Assembly (NCBI GenBank): GCA_002722255.1 | Contig: PBLD01000010.1 | Span: forward strand, 1 to 64,000 | Direction of reading: 5' to 3' | Source: Winogradskyella sp. | Lineage (GTDB): Bacteria; Bacteroidota; Bacteroidia; Flavobacteriales; Flavobacteriaceae | Length of the DNA: 64,000 nt | Part shown: positions 41,694-50,658 of the stretch, piece by piece | How the letters are laid out: every line of letters begins with the position of its first letter | How positions within the stretch are numbered: the first letter of the stretch is position 1 | Translations under genes and position numbers: made by a program | Notes under the pieces: generated by a model | What the model was told of the DNA's origin: nothing | Seen by the model: only the letters and a program-made list of their open reading frames with translations | Database searches by the model: none

Positions 41694-42959
41694 TTATATT
41701 AAAAATTGAAATAAATCGGGCTTGTTATTTAGATAATCTCCGTAGAATTTATGAAGTTTCATTTTGGTGATTAAGGGTTCTAAATCTTTAGGCGATTTTA
41801 ATTCTATACCAACAACTGCTGAGCCTGTATCTCTGTTGGATTTTTTTGTGTATTCAAAATGAGCGATATCATCGTTTGGTCCTAAGATTTCAACAACAAA
41901 TTCTTTTAAAGCTCCAGCGCGTTGCGGAAACTTTACAATAAAATAGTGTTTTAGGTTAGAGTAGAGTAGTGCACGTTCTTTTATTTCGGCAGTACGTGTT
42001 ATGTCGTTATTACTGCCACTAATAATGCATACTACATTTTTGCCTTTTATTTCATTTGCATAAGTGTCTAACGCAGCAATGCTTAGTGCACCTGCAGGTT
42101 CGGCAACAATAGCTTCCTTGTTATATAACTCTAAGATAGTCTGACAGATTTTACCTTCATCTACAGTAATAACATCATGAAGCGTTTCTTTGCAGATTTC
42201 AAAAGTTAAATCACCAACACGTTTTACTGCAGCACCATCTACAAAATTTTCTATGTGATTGAGTTCAGTGTTTCTATTATTTTTTATTGAAGTAGACATT
42301 GAAGGTGCTCCTTTTGGTTCTACGCCAATAATTTTAGTTTGTGGTGAAAGTTCTTTGAAAACTGAAGACAATCCAGCAGAAAGTCCACCACCACCAATAG
42401 GAACAAAGACATAATGAATAGGATGTGTTTTAGTTTGGTCGATAATTTCTAATCCAACGGTAGCTTGACCTTCTATAACTTTTTCGTCATTAAACGGATG
42501 GATAAAAGCTTTATTTAACTCTTCGCATTGCTTCATGGCAGCATGGTAGGCATCGTCAAAACTATCGCCAACTAAAATGACATCAATATAGTCCTCACCA
42601 AACATTTTTACCTGTTCTATTTTTTGGTTAGGTGTTGGTGAGGGCATAAAAATAGTGCCTTTAATCTTCAAAATTTTGCAGGATAAGGCGACACCTTGGG
42701 CATGATTACCAGCACTGGCACATACAATGCCATTTTCAATTTCGGTATCTGTTAAGGATGCTATTTTATTATAAGCTCCTCTGATTTTATACGAGCGTAC
42801 TTCTTGTAAATCTTCTCTTTTGAACATGATGTTACACTCATATTTTTTTGAATGTTGCATATTGTTGATAAGCGGTGTCACAGAAGCAATACCTTCAAGT
42901 CGACTTGCGGCTTGTTCTACAGATTTTAAAGATGGTTTGTATGTGGTGCGTGTTTCCAT
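41694..42959 (-). CDS. ilvA: Threonine ammonia-lyase (biosynthetic, single ACT-like domain)
   Basis: A 421-residue PLP enzyme that deaminates threonine to 2-oxobutanoate, the entry to isoleucine. The PLP lysine is Lys58 in VRSYKIRGAYNKI. SAGNHAQGVALS (near 84) and GGGGLSAG-like sequence near 189 (PIGGGGLSAGLS) bind the cofactor. The C-terminal 80 residues (KHYFIVKFPQRAGALKEFV) form one ACT-like regulatory domain, where E. coli IlvA has two. It overlaps ilvC by one base (TAATG) and lies between the ilv and thr genes, linking both pathways. Confidence 0.93.
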   Translation of the reverse strand: METRTTYKPSLKSVEQAASRLEGIASVTPLINNMQHSKKYECNIMFKREDLQEVRSYKIRGAYNKIASLTDTEIENGIVCASAGNHAQGVALSCKILKIKGTIFMPSPTPNQKIEQVKMFGEDYIDVILVGDSFDDAYHAAMKQCEELNKAFIHPFNDEKVIEGQATVGLEIIDQTKTHPIHYVFVPIGGGGLSAGLSSVFKELSPQTKIIGVEPKGAPSMSTSIKNNRNTELNHIENFVDGAAVKRVGDLTFEICKETLHDVITVDEGKICQTILELYNKEAIVAEPAGALSIAALDTYANEIKGKNVVCIISGSNNDITRTAEIKERALLYSNLKHYFIVKFPQRAGALKEFVVEILGPNDDIAHFEYTKKSNRDTGSAVVGIELKSPKDLEPLITKMKLHKFYGDYLNNKPDLFQFLI

Positions 42960-44464
42960 TATGCTAGGACAGAATCTTGAGTTTTAGTTTCTTCTGTTTT
43001 TATCACTTTCATTGCGGTCATTGCGGCACGTAGACGCTTACCAACGGTTTCGATTGGATGATTTCTAATAGCATCATTCACTTTGATTAATTCGATATTA
43101 TCAACACCTGTTTTTGTTGAAAATGACTTTCCAATTACTGATGTATCAACAGTTTTCATAAAATCTGCAAGCAAAGGTTTACATGCATGATCAAATAAAT
43201 AGCAACCATATTCTGCAGTATCAGAAATGACGCGGTTCATTTCAAATAACTTTTTACGTGCAATTGTGTTTGCAATAAGTGGTAACTCGTGTAACGATTC
43301 GTAGTAAGCAGAATCTTCGATTATTCCTGCGCTTACCATAGTTTCAAAAGCAAGTTCTACTCCAGATTTTACAAATGCGACTAACAACACACCATGATCA
43401 AAATACTCTTGTTCTGTGATGTGATCTGAAGTTAATTCAGTTTTTTCAAAAGCAGTTTCACCTGTTGCTGCTCGCCATTTTAAAAGGTTAACATCATCAT
43501 TAGCCCAATCTTCCATCATGGTTTTAGAGAAATGACCAGAAATGATATCGTCCATATGTTTTTCGAATAACGGACGCATGATGGTTTTTAATTCTTCAGA
43601 CAATTCAAAAGCTTTAATTTTTGAAGGATTTGAAAGCCTATCCATCATATTTGTAATGCCACCATGTTTTAATGCTTCAGTAATAGTTTCCCAACCAAAC
43701 TGAATTAATTTTGCAGCATAACCAGCATCAATTCCTTCGGCAACCATTTTGTCAAAAGACAAAATTGCACCTGTTTGTAACAAGCCACATAAAATGGTTT
43801 GTTCGCCCATTAAATCAGATTTCACTTCTGCCACAAAAGACGATTCTAAGACGCCTGCTCTATCGCCGCCAGTTGCAACTGCGTAGGCTTTTGCTTGTGC
43901 CCAACCTTTGTTTTCTGGATCGTTTTCTGGATGTACAGCAATTAATGTTGGGACACCAAAACCACGTTTGTATTCTTCACGCACTTCGGTTCCTGGACAT
44001 TTTGGTGCGACCATAATTACCGTAATATCTTTACGGATTTGTGTACCTTCTTCAACTATATTAAAACCATGCGAGTAGCTTAACGTTGCGCCTTTTTTCA
44101 TTAAAGGCATCACTTGGTTAACTACATCTGTATGCTGTTTATCTGGTGTTAAGTTTAACACCAAATCTGCTGTTGGGATTAAATCGTCGTAGGTCCCAAC
44201 ATTAAATCCGTTATCGGTTGCATTTTTGTACGACGCTCGTTTTTCATCTATAGCTTGCTGACGTAAAGCATAAGAAATATCTAAACCAGAATCTCTCATG
44301 TTTAGTCCTTGGTTTAATCCTTGTGCGCCACAACCCACAATGACTATTTTTTTATCTTTTAATGCAGCTACGCCATCTTCAAATTCTGAAGCATCCATAA
44401 ATCTACATTTTCCTAATTGTTCTAATTGTTTTCTTAATGGTAATGTGTTAAAATAATTTGCCAT
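42959..44464 (-). CDS. ilvC: Ketol-acid reductoisomerase (class II, long form)
   Basis: A 501-residue enzyme that isomerises and reduces acetolactate or acetohydroxybutyrate. [22 protein letters not shown] (about 34-55) is the NADPH Rossmann motif. [19 protein letters not shown] (about 150-168) contains the Lys/Glu metal-substrate region. [16 protein letters not shown] (near 215) carries acidic Mg ligands. The duplicated C-terminal knotted domain gives the long E. coli-like size. It lies 12 bases after ilvN. KARI needs NADPH and magnesium. Confidence 0.94.
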   Translation of the reverse strand: MANYFNTLPLRKQLEQLGKCRFMDASEFEDGVAALKDKKIVIVGCGAQGLNQGLNMRDSGLDISYALRQQAIDEKRASYKNATDNGFNVGTYDDLIPTADLVLNLTPDKQHTDVVNQVMPLMKKGATLSYSHGFNIVEEGTQIRKDITVIMVAPKCPGTEVREEYKRGFGVPTLIAVHPENDPENKGWAQAKAYAVATGGDRAGVLESSFVAEVKSDLMGEQTILCGLLQTGAILSFDKMVAEGIDAGYAAKLIQFGWETITEALKHGGITNMMDRLSNPSKIKAFELSEELKTIMRPLFEKHMDDIISGHFSKTMMEDWANDDVNLLKWRAATGETAFEKTELTSDHITEQEYFDHGVLLVAFVKSGVELAFETMVSAGIIEDSAYYESLHELPLIANTIARKKLFEMNRVISDTAEYGCYLFDHACKPLLADFMKTVDTSVIGKSFSTKTGVDNIELIKVNDAIRNHPIETVGKRLRAAMTAMKVIKTEETKTQDSVLA

Positions 44465-44476
44465 TTTAGTTTGTTT

Positions 44477-45004
44477 TTAGTGTTGAAAAGCTTCCAACAT
44501 TTTAGTTATTTCCATTGGTGTTTTGGTAACTGCAATTCGTCCAGAACGGGTAAATTGTAAAATTCCAAAAGCACTTAATTCTCTGTGTAATAATTCTATT
44601 TCGCTACGTCTTCCTGATTTTTCAAGTACAAAAAACTCTTTATTTACAGTGACGATTCTTGCGTTGCTTTCTTTAATAATATTTTGAATTTGTCGCTCTT
44701 CAAACAATAAATCTGATTTGATTTTGAACAGACAAGACTCTTGATAAATGGTTTCTTCTTCGGTGTGATAATAGGCTTTAATCACCTCAACCTGTTTTTC
44801 AATTTGACCAATAATTTTTTTCATTTGGTCTTCGGTTAACTTAACCACAATGGTCCATTTGGACACATTTTCAATTTCTGAAATTGAAGAGTTTATACTT
44901 TCAATATTGATGTGTCTTCGTTGAAAAATTGCTGAAATGCGATTGAGTAACCCAACATTATTTTCGGTATATATTGTTACGGTATATTGTTTTACTTTAT
45001 CCAT
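44477..45004 (-). CDS. ilvN: Acetolactate synthase small (regulatory) subunit
   Basis: A 175-residue ACT-domain regulator of acetolactate synthase. KQYTVTIYTENNVGLLNRISAIFQRRHINIES (5-36) is the ACT domain that binds valine in homologues. The C-terminal half, with SGRRSEIELLHRELSAFGILQFTRSGRIAV, activates the catalytic subunit. Size matches the IlvH/IlvN class of about 165 residues. It sits 1 base after ilvB, as expected for subunits made together. Confidence 0.92.
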   Translation of the reverse strand: MDKVKQYTVTIYTENNVGLLNRISAIFQRRHINIESINSSISEIENVSKWTIVVKLTEDQMKKIIGQIEKQVEVIKAYYHTEEETIYQESCLFKIKSDLLFEERQIQNIIKESNARIVTVNKEFFVLEKSGRRSEIELLHRELSAFGILQFTRSGRIAVTKTPMEITKMLEAFQH

Positions 45005-45005
45005 A

Positions 45006-46739
45006 TTATTCTAGTCTTATATCTGAAACACTTGCACCTGTCTGAATCATTGGGAATACATTGTCCTCTTTTTCAACGTTAACTTCAAGAAAGAAAGGGC
45101 CTTTATGATCTATCATTTCTCTTATGGTATTTGCTAGATCTTCCCTTTTTGATACACTTTTTGCATTAATATGGTAGCCTTTGGCTATGGTAACAAAATC
45201 GGGATTCACCATTTCGGTTGAAGCATATCGTTTATCAAAAAATAGTTGTTGCCACTGTCTTACCATACCTAAAAAATTATTGTTTAGCACTACAATTTTT
45301 ACAGGTACTTTGGTTTGAAAAATGGTACCTAATTCTTGGATGGTCATTTGGTAGCCACCATCTCCAATTATGGCTACTACTTCACGATTTGGCGCACCCA
45401 TTTTTGCTCCAATGGCAGCAGGTAATGCAAATCCCATAGTACCCAAACCACCAGAGGTAATGTTACTTTTAGATACATTAAAATCTGCATAACGACACGC
45501 AATCATTTGGTGCTGACCAACATCGCTAACAATTGCTGCTTCACCTTTGGTTTGTGCATTAATCTCTTTAAGCACTTCGCCCATAGTCAAGCCATCTTTT
45601 GTTGGATGCAAATCGTTTTTTATGACTTTATCAAATTCAACTTGGTATAAATCTTTAAATTTTTGATGCCATTCTGTATGCGAATTTTCTTTTAAAAGTG
45701 GAAGAATGGCTGCCAATGTCTCTTTTGAATTTCCTAAAACTGCAACATCTGTTTTTACATTTTTATCAACTTCTGCAGGATCAATTTCAAAATGAATGAT
45801 TTTTGCTTGTTTGGCATAGTAATTCAGATTGCTAGTGACACGATCATCAAAACGCATTCCGATTGCGATTAAAACATCACACTCGTTAGTCAACACATTT
45901 GGTGCATAATTACCATGCATACCGACCATTCCGACATTTAATGGATGTGTTGAAGGAATTGCCGAAGCCCCTAAAATAGTCCAAGCCGATGGTAAGCCAG
46001 CTTTTTCGATAACCGCTTTAAATTCGGCTTCAGCTTCACCTAAAATCACACCTTGTCCCCAAACAACTAAAGGTTTTTTCGCATTATTTATTAAATCTGC
46101 AGCAGCTTGTAAGTCGGTTGGATTGGTTTCAGGAATTGGCTTATAACTTCTAATTCCTGTACATTTTTCATATTTAAAATCGAATTCTTCGAACTGTGCA
46201 TCCTTAGTAATATCTATTAAAACAGGACCAGGACGACCACTTTTTGCAATATAAAATGCTTTTGCAATGACTTCAGGAATTTCTGAAGCTTTTGTGACTT
46301 GATGATTCCATTTAGTCACAGGTGTAGAGATACCAACAATATCGGTTTCTTGAAAGGCATCACTACCTAATAAATGCGAACCAACTTGACCAGTAATACA
46401 CACCATTGGCGTACTATCGATTTGAGCATCTGCAATACCTGTGATTAGGTTGGTTGCGCCAGGACCAGAAGTTGCCATAGCGACACCAACTTTACCAGAA
46501 ATACGCGCGTAACCTTGCGCAGCGTGCGTTGCACCTTGCTCGTGACGTGTTAAGACGTGATGGATTTCGTTTTGAAATTTATACAACTCGTCATAAACTG
46601 GCATAATTGCGCCGCCAGGATAACCATAAAGTACATCTACGCCTTCAGCCATTAAGCTTCGAACAACCGCTTCGCTACCCGAAATACGAATCGTTTTTGA
46701 AGTAGATTGCTCGTTATTTTTTATCGTTTTTGTTTCCAT
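45006..46739 (-). CDS. ilvB: Acetolactate synthase large (catalytic) subunit
   Basis: A 577-residue thiamine-diphosphate enzyme. It condenses two pyruvates, or pyruvate with 2-oxobutanoate, to the first branched-chain intermediates. GYPGGAIMPVYDEL and LTRHEQGATHAAQGYARISG carry the catalytic Glu. GDGGYQMTIQELGT near 460 is the ThDP/Mg motif and is followed by NNNFLGMVRQWQ. I use ATG 46739. The frame opens at 46766, but those nine codons are translated from a family B palindromic repeat (RFLPAQEF), so they are unlikely to be real. A 137-base repeat-containing gap separates it from ilvD. Confidence 0.93.
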   Translation of the reverse strand: METKTIKNNEQSTSKTIRISGSEAVVRSLMAEGVDVLYGYPGGAIMPVYDELYKFQNEIHHVLTRHEQGATHAAQGYARISGKVGVAMATSGPGATNLITGIADAQIDSTPMVCITGQVGSHLLGSDAFQETDIVGISTPVTKWNHQVTKASEIPEVIAKAFYIAKSGRPGPVLIDITKDAQFEEFDFKYEKCTGIRSYKPIPETNPTDLQAAADLINNAKKPLVVWGQGVILGEAEAEFKAVIEKAGLPSAWTILGASAIPSTHPLNVGMVGMHGNYAPNVLTNECDVLIAIGMRFDDRVTSNLNYYAKQAKIIHFEIDPAEVDKNVKTDVAVLGNSKETLAAILPLLKENSHTEWHQKFKDLYQVEFDKVIKNDLHPTKDGLTMGEVLKEINAQTKGEAAIVSDVGQHQMIACRYADFNVSKSNITSGGLGTMGFALPAAIGAKMGAPNREVVAIIGDGGYQMTIQELGTIFQTKVPVKIVVLNNNFLGMVRQWQQLFFDKRYASTEMVNPDFVTIAKGYHINAKSVSKREDLANTIREMIDHKGPFFLEVNVEKEDNVFPMIQTGASVSDIRLE

Positions 46740-46741
46740 AA

Positions 46742-46873
46742 ATTCCTGCGCAGGCAGGAATCTCATCCTACCTTTTTAATTTTATATTTTCTCAAGTAAC
46801 ACTTGAGTTTTATAATTTTATTAAAACATTTATTTTATGCTCATTACTTTTAGATTCCTGCCTGCGCAGGAAT
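46742..46873. repeat. Pair of inverted family B repeats between ilvD and ilvB
   Basis: Two 22-base copies, 46742-46763 and 46852-46873, are exact reverse complements of each other and each is itself an imperfect palindrome (CCTGCGCAGG core). They enclose 88 AT-rich bases holding a perfect hairpin CTCAAGT (46791-46797) / ACTTGAG (46801-46807). In the operon mRNA the two copies could pair into a 22-bp stem. They may alter mRNA decay or partially uncouple ilvED from the genes downstream; that is inference. Confidence 0.7.
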
Positions 46874-46876
46874 TTG

Positions 46877-48556
46877 TTAAAACTCGTCGGTAACACAACC
46901 TTTGGATGCAGACGACACTGTTTTAGCATATTTGTAAAGAACACCACGATTAAATTTTAATTCTGGTGCTTTCCATGATTGTTTTCTTTGTGATAATTCT
47001 TCTTCTGAAACTTCAAGCTGAATGGTATTGGTTTCAGCATCTATTGTGATAAAATCACCATCTTTAACTAATGCGATTGTACCACCATCTTGAGCTTCTG
47101 GTGTAATGTGACCGACTACAAAACCGTGTGTTCCACCAGAAAAACGTCCATCGGTAATTAGCGCCACATCTTTACCTAAACCTGCACCCATAATGGCTGC
47201 AGTTGGCTTAAGCATTTCTGGCATTCCTGGTCCACCTTTTGGCCCTTCGTATCTAATGACAACTACATCACCTTTTTCTACTTTACCATCTCTAATACCA
47301 TTGTTTGCTGCGTATTCACCTTCAAACACTTTTGCTTTTCCGCGAAAGCGTAATCCTTCTTTTCCTGTGATTTTTGCAACACTTCCGTCTTCTGCTAAAT
47401 TGCCATACAACATGCGCAAGTGTCCTGAGATTTTTATAGGCTCTTCGATTGGTTTTATCACATCTTGACCTTCGGTTAAATCATTAACATCTAATAAATT
47501 TTCGGCTAAAGTTTTTCCGGTTACGGTTAAGCAATCGCCATGAATTAAGCCTTTTTTCAACAGATATTTTAAAACTGCTGGAATACCACCAACGCGATGT
47601 ACGTCTTCCATTAGGTATTTTCCGCTAGGTTTTAAATCGGCTAAAAATGGTGTATTATCACTGATACTTTGAAAATCTTTTAAGGTAAAATCTATATTTG
47701 CCGCAAGAGCAATTGCTAAAAAGTGAAGCACTGCATTTGTCGATCCACCTAAAATAGTCACCAAACGAATAGCATTTTCTAAAGATTTGCGTGTAATGAT
47801 ATCACTTGGTTTAATATCTTTTTCAATTAACAACCGCATCGCTTCGCCAGCTTTTATGGCTTCTTGTTTTTTCTCTTCGCCTGTTGCTGGATTTGATGAG
47901 TTGAAAGGCAAGGTCATCCCTAAAGCTTCAATTGCTGACGCCATCGTGTTTGCTGTGTACATTCCGCCACAAGCACCAGCGCCAGGACAAGCTTTTTCAA
48001 CTATATTTTGATATTCGCTTTCATTCATTGTACCAGCGACTTTGCTTCCCCAAGCTTCGAAAGCGGAAACGACGTCTAGTTTTTTTCCATTATGGCAACC
48101 AGAATCAATAGTTCCTCCATAGACCAAAATACTTGGTCTGTCTAAACGAATCATCGCCATTAATGCTCCTGGCATATTTTTGTCACAACCAACAACAGTA
48201 ATTAATCCGTCGTAACTCATAGCTTGCACAACGGTTTCCATAGAATCGGCAATAATATCTCGTGATGGTAAAGAATAACGCATACCTGGTGTACCCATAG
48301 AAATTCCGTCACTTACACCAATGGTATTAAAAATTAAGCCTACAACATCTTTATTTTTTGTGCCTTGCTTAGCGAGTTTTGCTAAGTCATTTAAATGCAT
48401 ATTACATGGATTACCTTCGTAACCTGTACTTGCAATACCTATAATGGGTTTATAAAAATCTTCTTTGGTTAATCCTATAGCGTGCAACATTGCTTGTGCT
48501 GCTGGCTGCGTTGGATCTTGTGTTACTGTTTTACTGTATTTATTTAGTTGACTCAT
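46877..48556 (-). CDS. ilvD: Dihydroxy-acid dehydratase
   Basis: A 559-residue Fe-S dehydratase producing the 2-oxo acids of Val and Ile. The cluster cysteines are Cys51 ([12 protein letters not shown]), one in [13 protein letters not shown] (near 124) and one in [16 protein letters not shown] (near 196). [21 protein letters not shown] (near 474) is the C-terminal signature. Length fits the family. It overlaps ilvE by 4 bases, so the two are translationally coupled. Confidence 0.94.
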   Translation of the reverse strand: MSQLNKYSKTVTQDPTQPAAQAMLHAIGLTKEDFYKPIIGIASTGYEGNPCNMHLNDLAKLAKQGTKNKDVVGLIFNTIGVSDGISMGTPGMRYSLPSRDIIADSMETVVQAMSYDGLITVVGCDKNMPGALMAMIRLDRPSILVYGGTIDSGCHNGKKLDVVSAFEAWGSKVAGTMNESEYQNIVEKACPGAGACGGMYTANTMASAIEALGMTLPFNSSNPATGEEKKQEAIKAGEAMRLLIEKDIKPSDIITRKSLENAIRLVTILGGSTNAVLHFLAIALAANIDFTLKDFQSISDNTPFLADLKPSGKYLMEDVHRVGGIPAVLKYLLKKGLIHGDCLTVTGKTLAENLLDVNDLTEGQDVIKPIEEPIKISGHLRMLYGNLAEDGSVAKITGKEGLRFRGKAKVFEGEYAANNGIRDGKVEKGDVVVIRYEGPKGGPGMPEMLKPTAAIMGAGLGKDVALITDGRFSGGTHGFVVGHITPEAQDGGTIALVKDGDFITIDAETNTIQLEVSEEELSQRKQSWKAPELKFNRGVLYKYAKTVSSASKGCVTDEF

Positions 48557-49440
48557 AAAGTTGTCTTAGTTGTTCTGGTTTCTAACACTTCATTTTTATA
48601 TAAGTGCATTAAATTATAGCCATGGGTTGTTTCCCATTTTTTAGTAAAATGATAATCATCAATAGATTGTAGGCCAACCACTTCGGCAGCTGTTCCTGTA
48701 AAAAAAGCACTGTCTGCTTTTTTTAATTCCCCTAATGTGAAATATTTTTCTATCACCTCAATCCCTTCTTCTTTACAAATATCCATTACTGTTTGTCTGG
48801 TAATGCCAGGCATAATATTTCCTTTAGGCGGTGTGTATAAGACGTTGTTTTTTTCGATAAAGACGTTAGCGCCTGAACATTCGGCCACATAGCCATTCAT
48901 GTCTAGCAATAATGCTTCATCGTAACCTGCGTTTTTGGCCTCGTTAGTTGCTAGAATAGAGTTGGTGTAGTGTCCTGTAACCTTAGCATCAACAATGCAA
49001 GATTTTGGGTTTGGTCTTTGGTATTGAGAAGTTTTTACCTTTAATAATTTATCACCCATGTATTTTCCCCATTCCCAACATTGAATGGTTAAAAAGCTTT
49101 CTTTAGAACTCAATAGGCTCATGTCAGCTCCAGTTGTGAGGAGAGGCCTAATATAAGCATCTTCAAAGTTGTTTTTTTTCAATAAACTATAGGTTATTTC
49201 AACGAGTTCTTCTACTGAATAATTTACAGGAATATGCATGGCTTTTGCGCCATAGCACAATCTTTCGTAATGCTCTGAGGCTTTAAAAATTCGAGCTCCA
49301 TTAGCTGTTTTGTATGATCTGATTCCTTCAAAAATTCCATTACCATAGTGAAGACTTTGGCTGTAAGGGTTTATTAAGACATTATTGGCATTAATAAATT
49401 CTCCATTGTGAAATACGATACTATCTTCTTTTTTGTACAT
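48553..49440 (-). CDS. ilvE: Branched-chain amino acid aminotransferase
   Basis: A 295-residue PLP fold IV transaminase for the final step of Ile, Val and Leu synthesis. [17 protein letters not shown] (about 29-45) is the conserved N-terminal segment. The PLP lysine lies in [15 protein letters not shown] (near 146-160), and [13 protein letters not shown] plus [13 protein letters not shown] follow. I place the start at ATG 49440 ([15 protein letters not shown]). An open extension to 49485 would be translated through the terminator hairpin of the attenuator and is rejected. First structural gene of the supra-operon, 13 bases after the terminator's T run. Confidence 0.92.
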   Translation of the reverse strand: MYKKEDSIVFHNGEFINANNVLINPYSQSLHYGNGIFEGIRSYKTANGARIFKASEHYERLCYGAKAMHIPVNYSVEELVEITYSLLKKNNFEDAYIRPLLTTGADMSLLSSKESFLTIQCWEWGKYMGDKLLKVKTSQYQRPNPKSCIVDAKVTGHYTNSILATNEAKNAGYDEALLLDMNGYVAECSGANVFIEKNNVLYTPPKGNIMPGITRQTVMDICKEEGIEVIEKYFTLGELKKADSAFFTGTAAEVVGLQSIDDYHFTKKWETTHGYNLMHLYKNEVLETRTTKTTL

Positions 49441-49453
49441 AATATAGGTGCAT

Positions 49454-49483
49454 AAAAAAATGCCTTCCAAATTATAGGAAGGC
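49454..49483 (-). terminator. Attenuator terminator before ilvE
   Basis: In the minus direction, GCCTTCC (49477-49483) pairs with GGAAGGC (49462-49468) around an 8-base loop, extended by A-T pairs. It is followed by a run of seven T (49454-49460) and then, after 13 bases, by the ilvE start codon. Confidence 0.88.
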
Positions 49484-49516
49484 ATTTTTTATAATTTATT
49501 TAATAACACCATCCTA

Positions 49517-49576
49517 TCATTGCGAAATAATCACAATAATTATAATAGAAATGATATTAATGGTTTGTTTTTTCAT
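49517..49576 (-). CDS. ilvL: Isoleucine-rich leader peptide of the ilv/thr operon
   Basis: A 19-residue open frame, MKKQTINIISIIIIVIISQ, ending in TGA. Nine of 19 residues are Ile, with one Val and one Thr, the products of this operon. Two runs (IIII and II) make it a sensor of charged tRNA-Ile. The peptide itself needs no function; its translation rate is the signal. It corresponds in role to enterobacterial ilvL, although the codon composition is much more Ile-weighted. It lies 34 bases upstream of the terminator stem. It is too short to be found by ordinary gene prediction. The symbol is given by analogy of role. Confidence 0.85.
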   Translation of the reverse strand: MKKQTINIISIIIIVIISQ

Positions 49577-49718
49577 AAATGTTAGACAAATATTTAAAAT
49601 AAATAACAGATATCCTAACATTTTTTTAAATAACTGAAATATAGTTTTTGTAGATGAAGATATTTAGGTTTCTTTCAATGATTGTTTCTTAGTGATATGA
49701 AGAATACATTCTAAAACC

Positions 49719-49744
49719 AAAAAACCCGATTCATTTGAATCGGG
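49719..49744 (-). terminator. Intrinsic terminator after tRNA-Phe
   Basis: On the minus strand CCCGATTC (49737-49744) pairs perfectly with GAATCGGG (49725-49732) around a 4-base loop, followed by six T. It lies just 7 bases beyond the tRNA 3' end and isolates the tRNA from the ilv leader. The 140 bases between it and the leader peptide are AT-rich and should carry the ilv promoter. Confidence 0.87.
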
Positions 49745-49751
49745 CTTTTGA

Positions 49752-49827
49752 TGGTGGTGCCTCCAGGAATCGAACCAGGGACACAAGGATTTTCAGTCCT
49801 TTGCTCTACCAACTGAGCTAAGGCACC
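49752..49827 (-). tRNA. tRNA-Phe (anticodon GAA)
   Basis: A 76-base cloverleaf on the minus strand with encoded CCA. The acceptor pairs GGTGCC with GGCACC, the D arm contains AGCTCAGTTGGTAGAGC, the anticodon loop reads CTGAAAA and the T arm GGTTCGATTCC. The anticodon GAA reads UUU and UUC. It stands between the ilv/thr leader and the divergent coaX gene and has its own terminator. Confidence 0.97.
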
Positions 49828-49904
49828 AGTTGCTTGTTTAAGCGGATGCAAATATAAATGCATTTTTAGTATTACCAAAAAGAAAATTGTAAAATTTGAT
49901 TTTA

Positions 49905-49912
49905 TAAATTTG
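49905..49912 (+). promoter_or_regulatory. Candidate -7 element for coaX
   Basis: TAAATTTG matches TAnnTTTG exactly and lies 17 bases before the coaX start codon. A TTG lies only 15 bases upstream, shorter than the usual spacing, so the -33 element is doubtful. Confidence 0.4.
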
Positions 49913-49929
49913 CTTTATATAAAAAACGT

Positions 49930-50658
49930 ATGAATCTTATTATAGATGTTGGTAATACCTTTGTGAAATTTGCTGTATTTCAGAAAGATAGTCTTGTTCA
50001 TAAAGTTAGTTTTAAACTTTTGGAGTTTAAAAAGGAATTCAAAAAACTTAGAAAAGAGTTTCCGAAAATAAACAATGCGATAATTTCTTCTGTTGGAAAG
50101 TTATCTAAGAAGCAAATAGAGATTGTTGAAGAAGATTTAAAAGTCTTAGTGCTTAGTCATAACATAGCGTTACCTTTTAAAAACCTTTATGAAACTCCAA
50201 AAACACTAGGTGTAGATCGTATAGCTTTGGTTGGTGCTTCTGTAAGTCAGTTTCCGGATAATAATGTCTTAATTATAGATGCTGGTACTTGTATAACATA
50301 TGATTTTGTAACTAATAAGAATGAATACTTGGGTGGTGCAATTTCACCAGGAATAAGACTCAGATACCATGCGCTTCATAATTTAACAGCAAACCTTCCG
50401 TTATTAGAAAAGAATCAACCTAAAACTATAATTGGTAATTCAACAGAATCTTCTATACACTCTGGTGTTATTATAGGAGTTGTTAAAGAAATTGATGGTG
50501 TTATAGACCAATATAAAGCTGAACACCAAGATTTAACAGTTATTTTAACAGGTGGTGACGCCATTTTTTTGTCAAACCAATTAAAAAATAGCATATTTGC
50601 GAATTCAAATTTTCTACTAGAGGGTTTGAATTACATTCTAGATTTTAATTCAAAATAA
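49930..50658 (+). CDS. coaX: Type III pantothenate kinase
   Basis: A 242-residue ASKHA-fold kinase for the first step of coenzyme A synthesis. IIDVGNTFVKFAVF (4-17) is the phosphate-1 motif. TLGVDRIALVGAS (near 93) contacts substrate. LIIDAGTCITYDFV (near 115) carries the catalytic Asp, and YLGGAISPGIRLR follows. VILTGGDAIFL near 215 is the adenosine motif. Type III enzymes need a monovalent cation and are not inhibited by CoA. It overlaps the start of the outer-membrane protein gene by one base (TAATG), the first step of a long plus-strand unit. Confidence 0.92.
   Translation: MNLIIDVGNTFVKFAVFQKDSLVHKVSFKLLEFKKEFKKLRKEFPKINNAIISSVGKLSKKQIEIVEEDLKVLVLSHNIALPFKNLYETPKTLGVDRIALVGASVSQFPDNNVLIIDAGTCITYDFVTNKNEYLGGAISPGIRLRYHALHNLTANLPLLEKNQPKTIIGNSTESSIHSGVIIGVVKEIDGVIDQYKAEHQDLTVILTGGDAIFLSNQLKNSIFANSNFLLEGLNYILDFNSK

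Larger units (their letters stand above)
49453..49576 (-). promoter_or_regulatory. Ribosome-dependent transcription attenuator of the ilv/thr operon
   Basis: On the minus strand the order is: Ile-rich leader peptide, antiterminator half ATAGGATGG (49509-49517), terminator arm CCTTCCTAT (49474-49482), terminator partner arm (GGAAGGC, 49462-49468) and a T run. ATAGGATGG can pair with CCTTCCTAT in 8 of 9 positions, which excludes the terminator. The antiterminator half begins exactly at the leader stop codon. A ribosome that finishes the leader would cover it and let the terminator form; one stalled at Ile codons would leave it free. A possible -7 element, TAAATATTTG, lies at 49587-49596, without a good -33 element. 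Confidence 0.82.

Noticed and set aside
46740-46766. ilvB start at 46766
   Set aside because: The extra codons are the translation of a family B repeat and are not expected in acetolactate synthase.
49441-49485. ilvE start at 49485
   Set aside because: It would run through the attenuator terminator hairpin and adds 15 residues not seen in this family. ATG 49440 fits the family.
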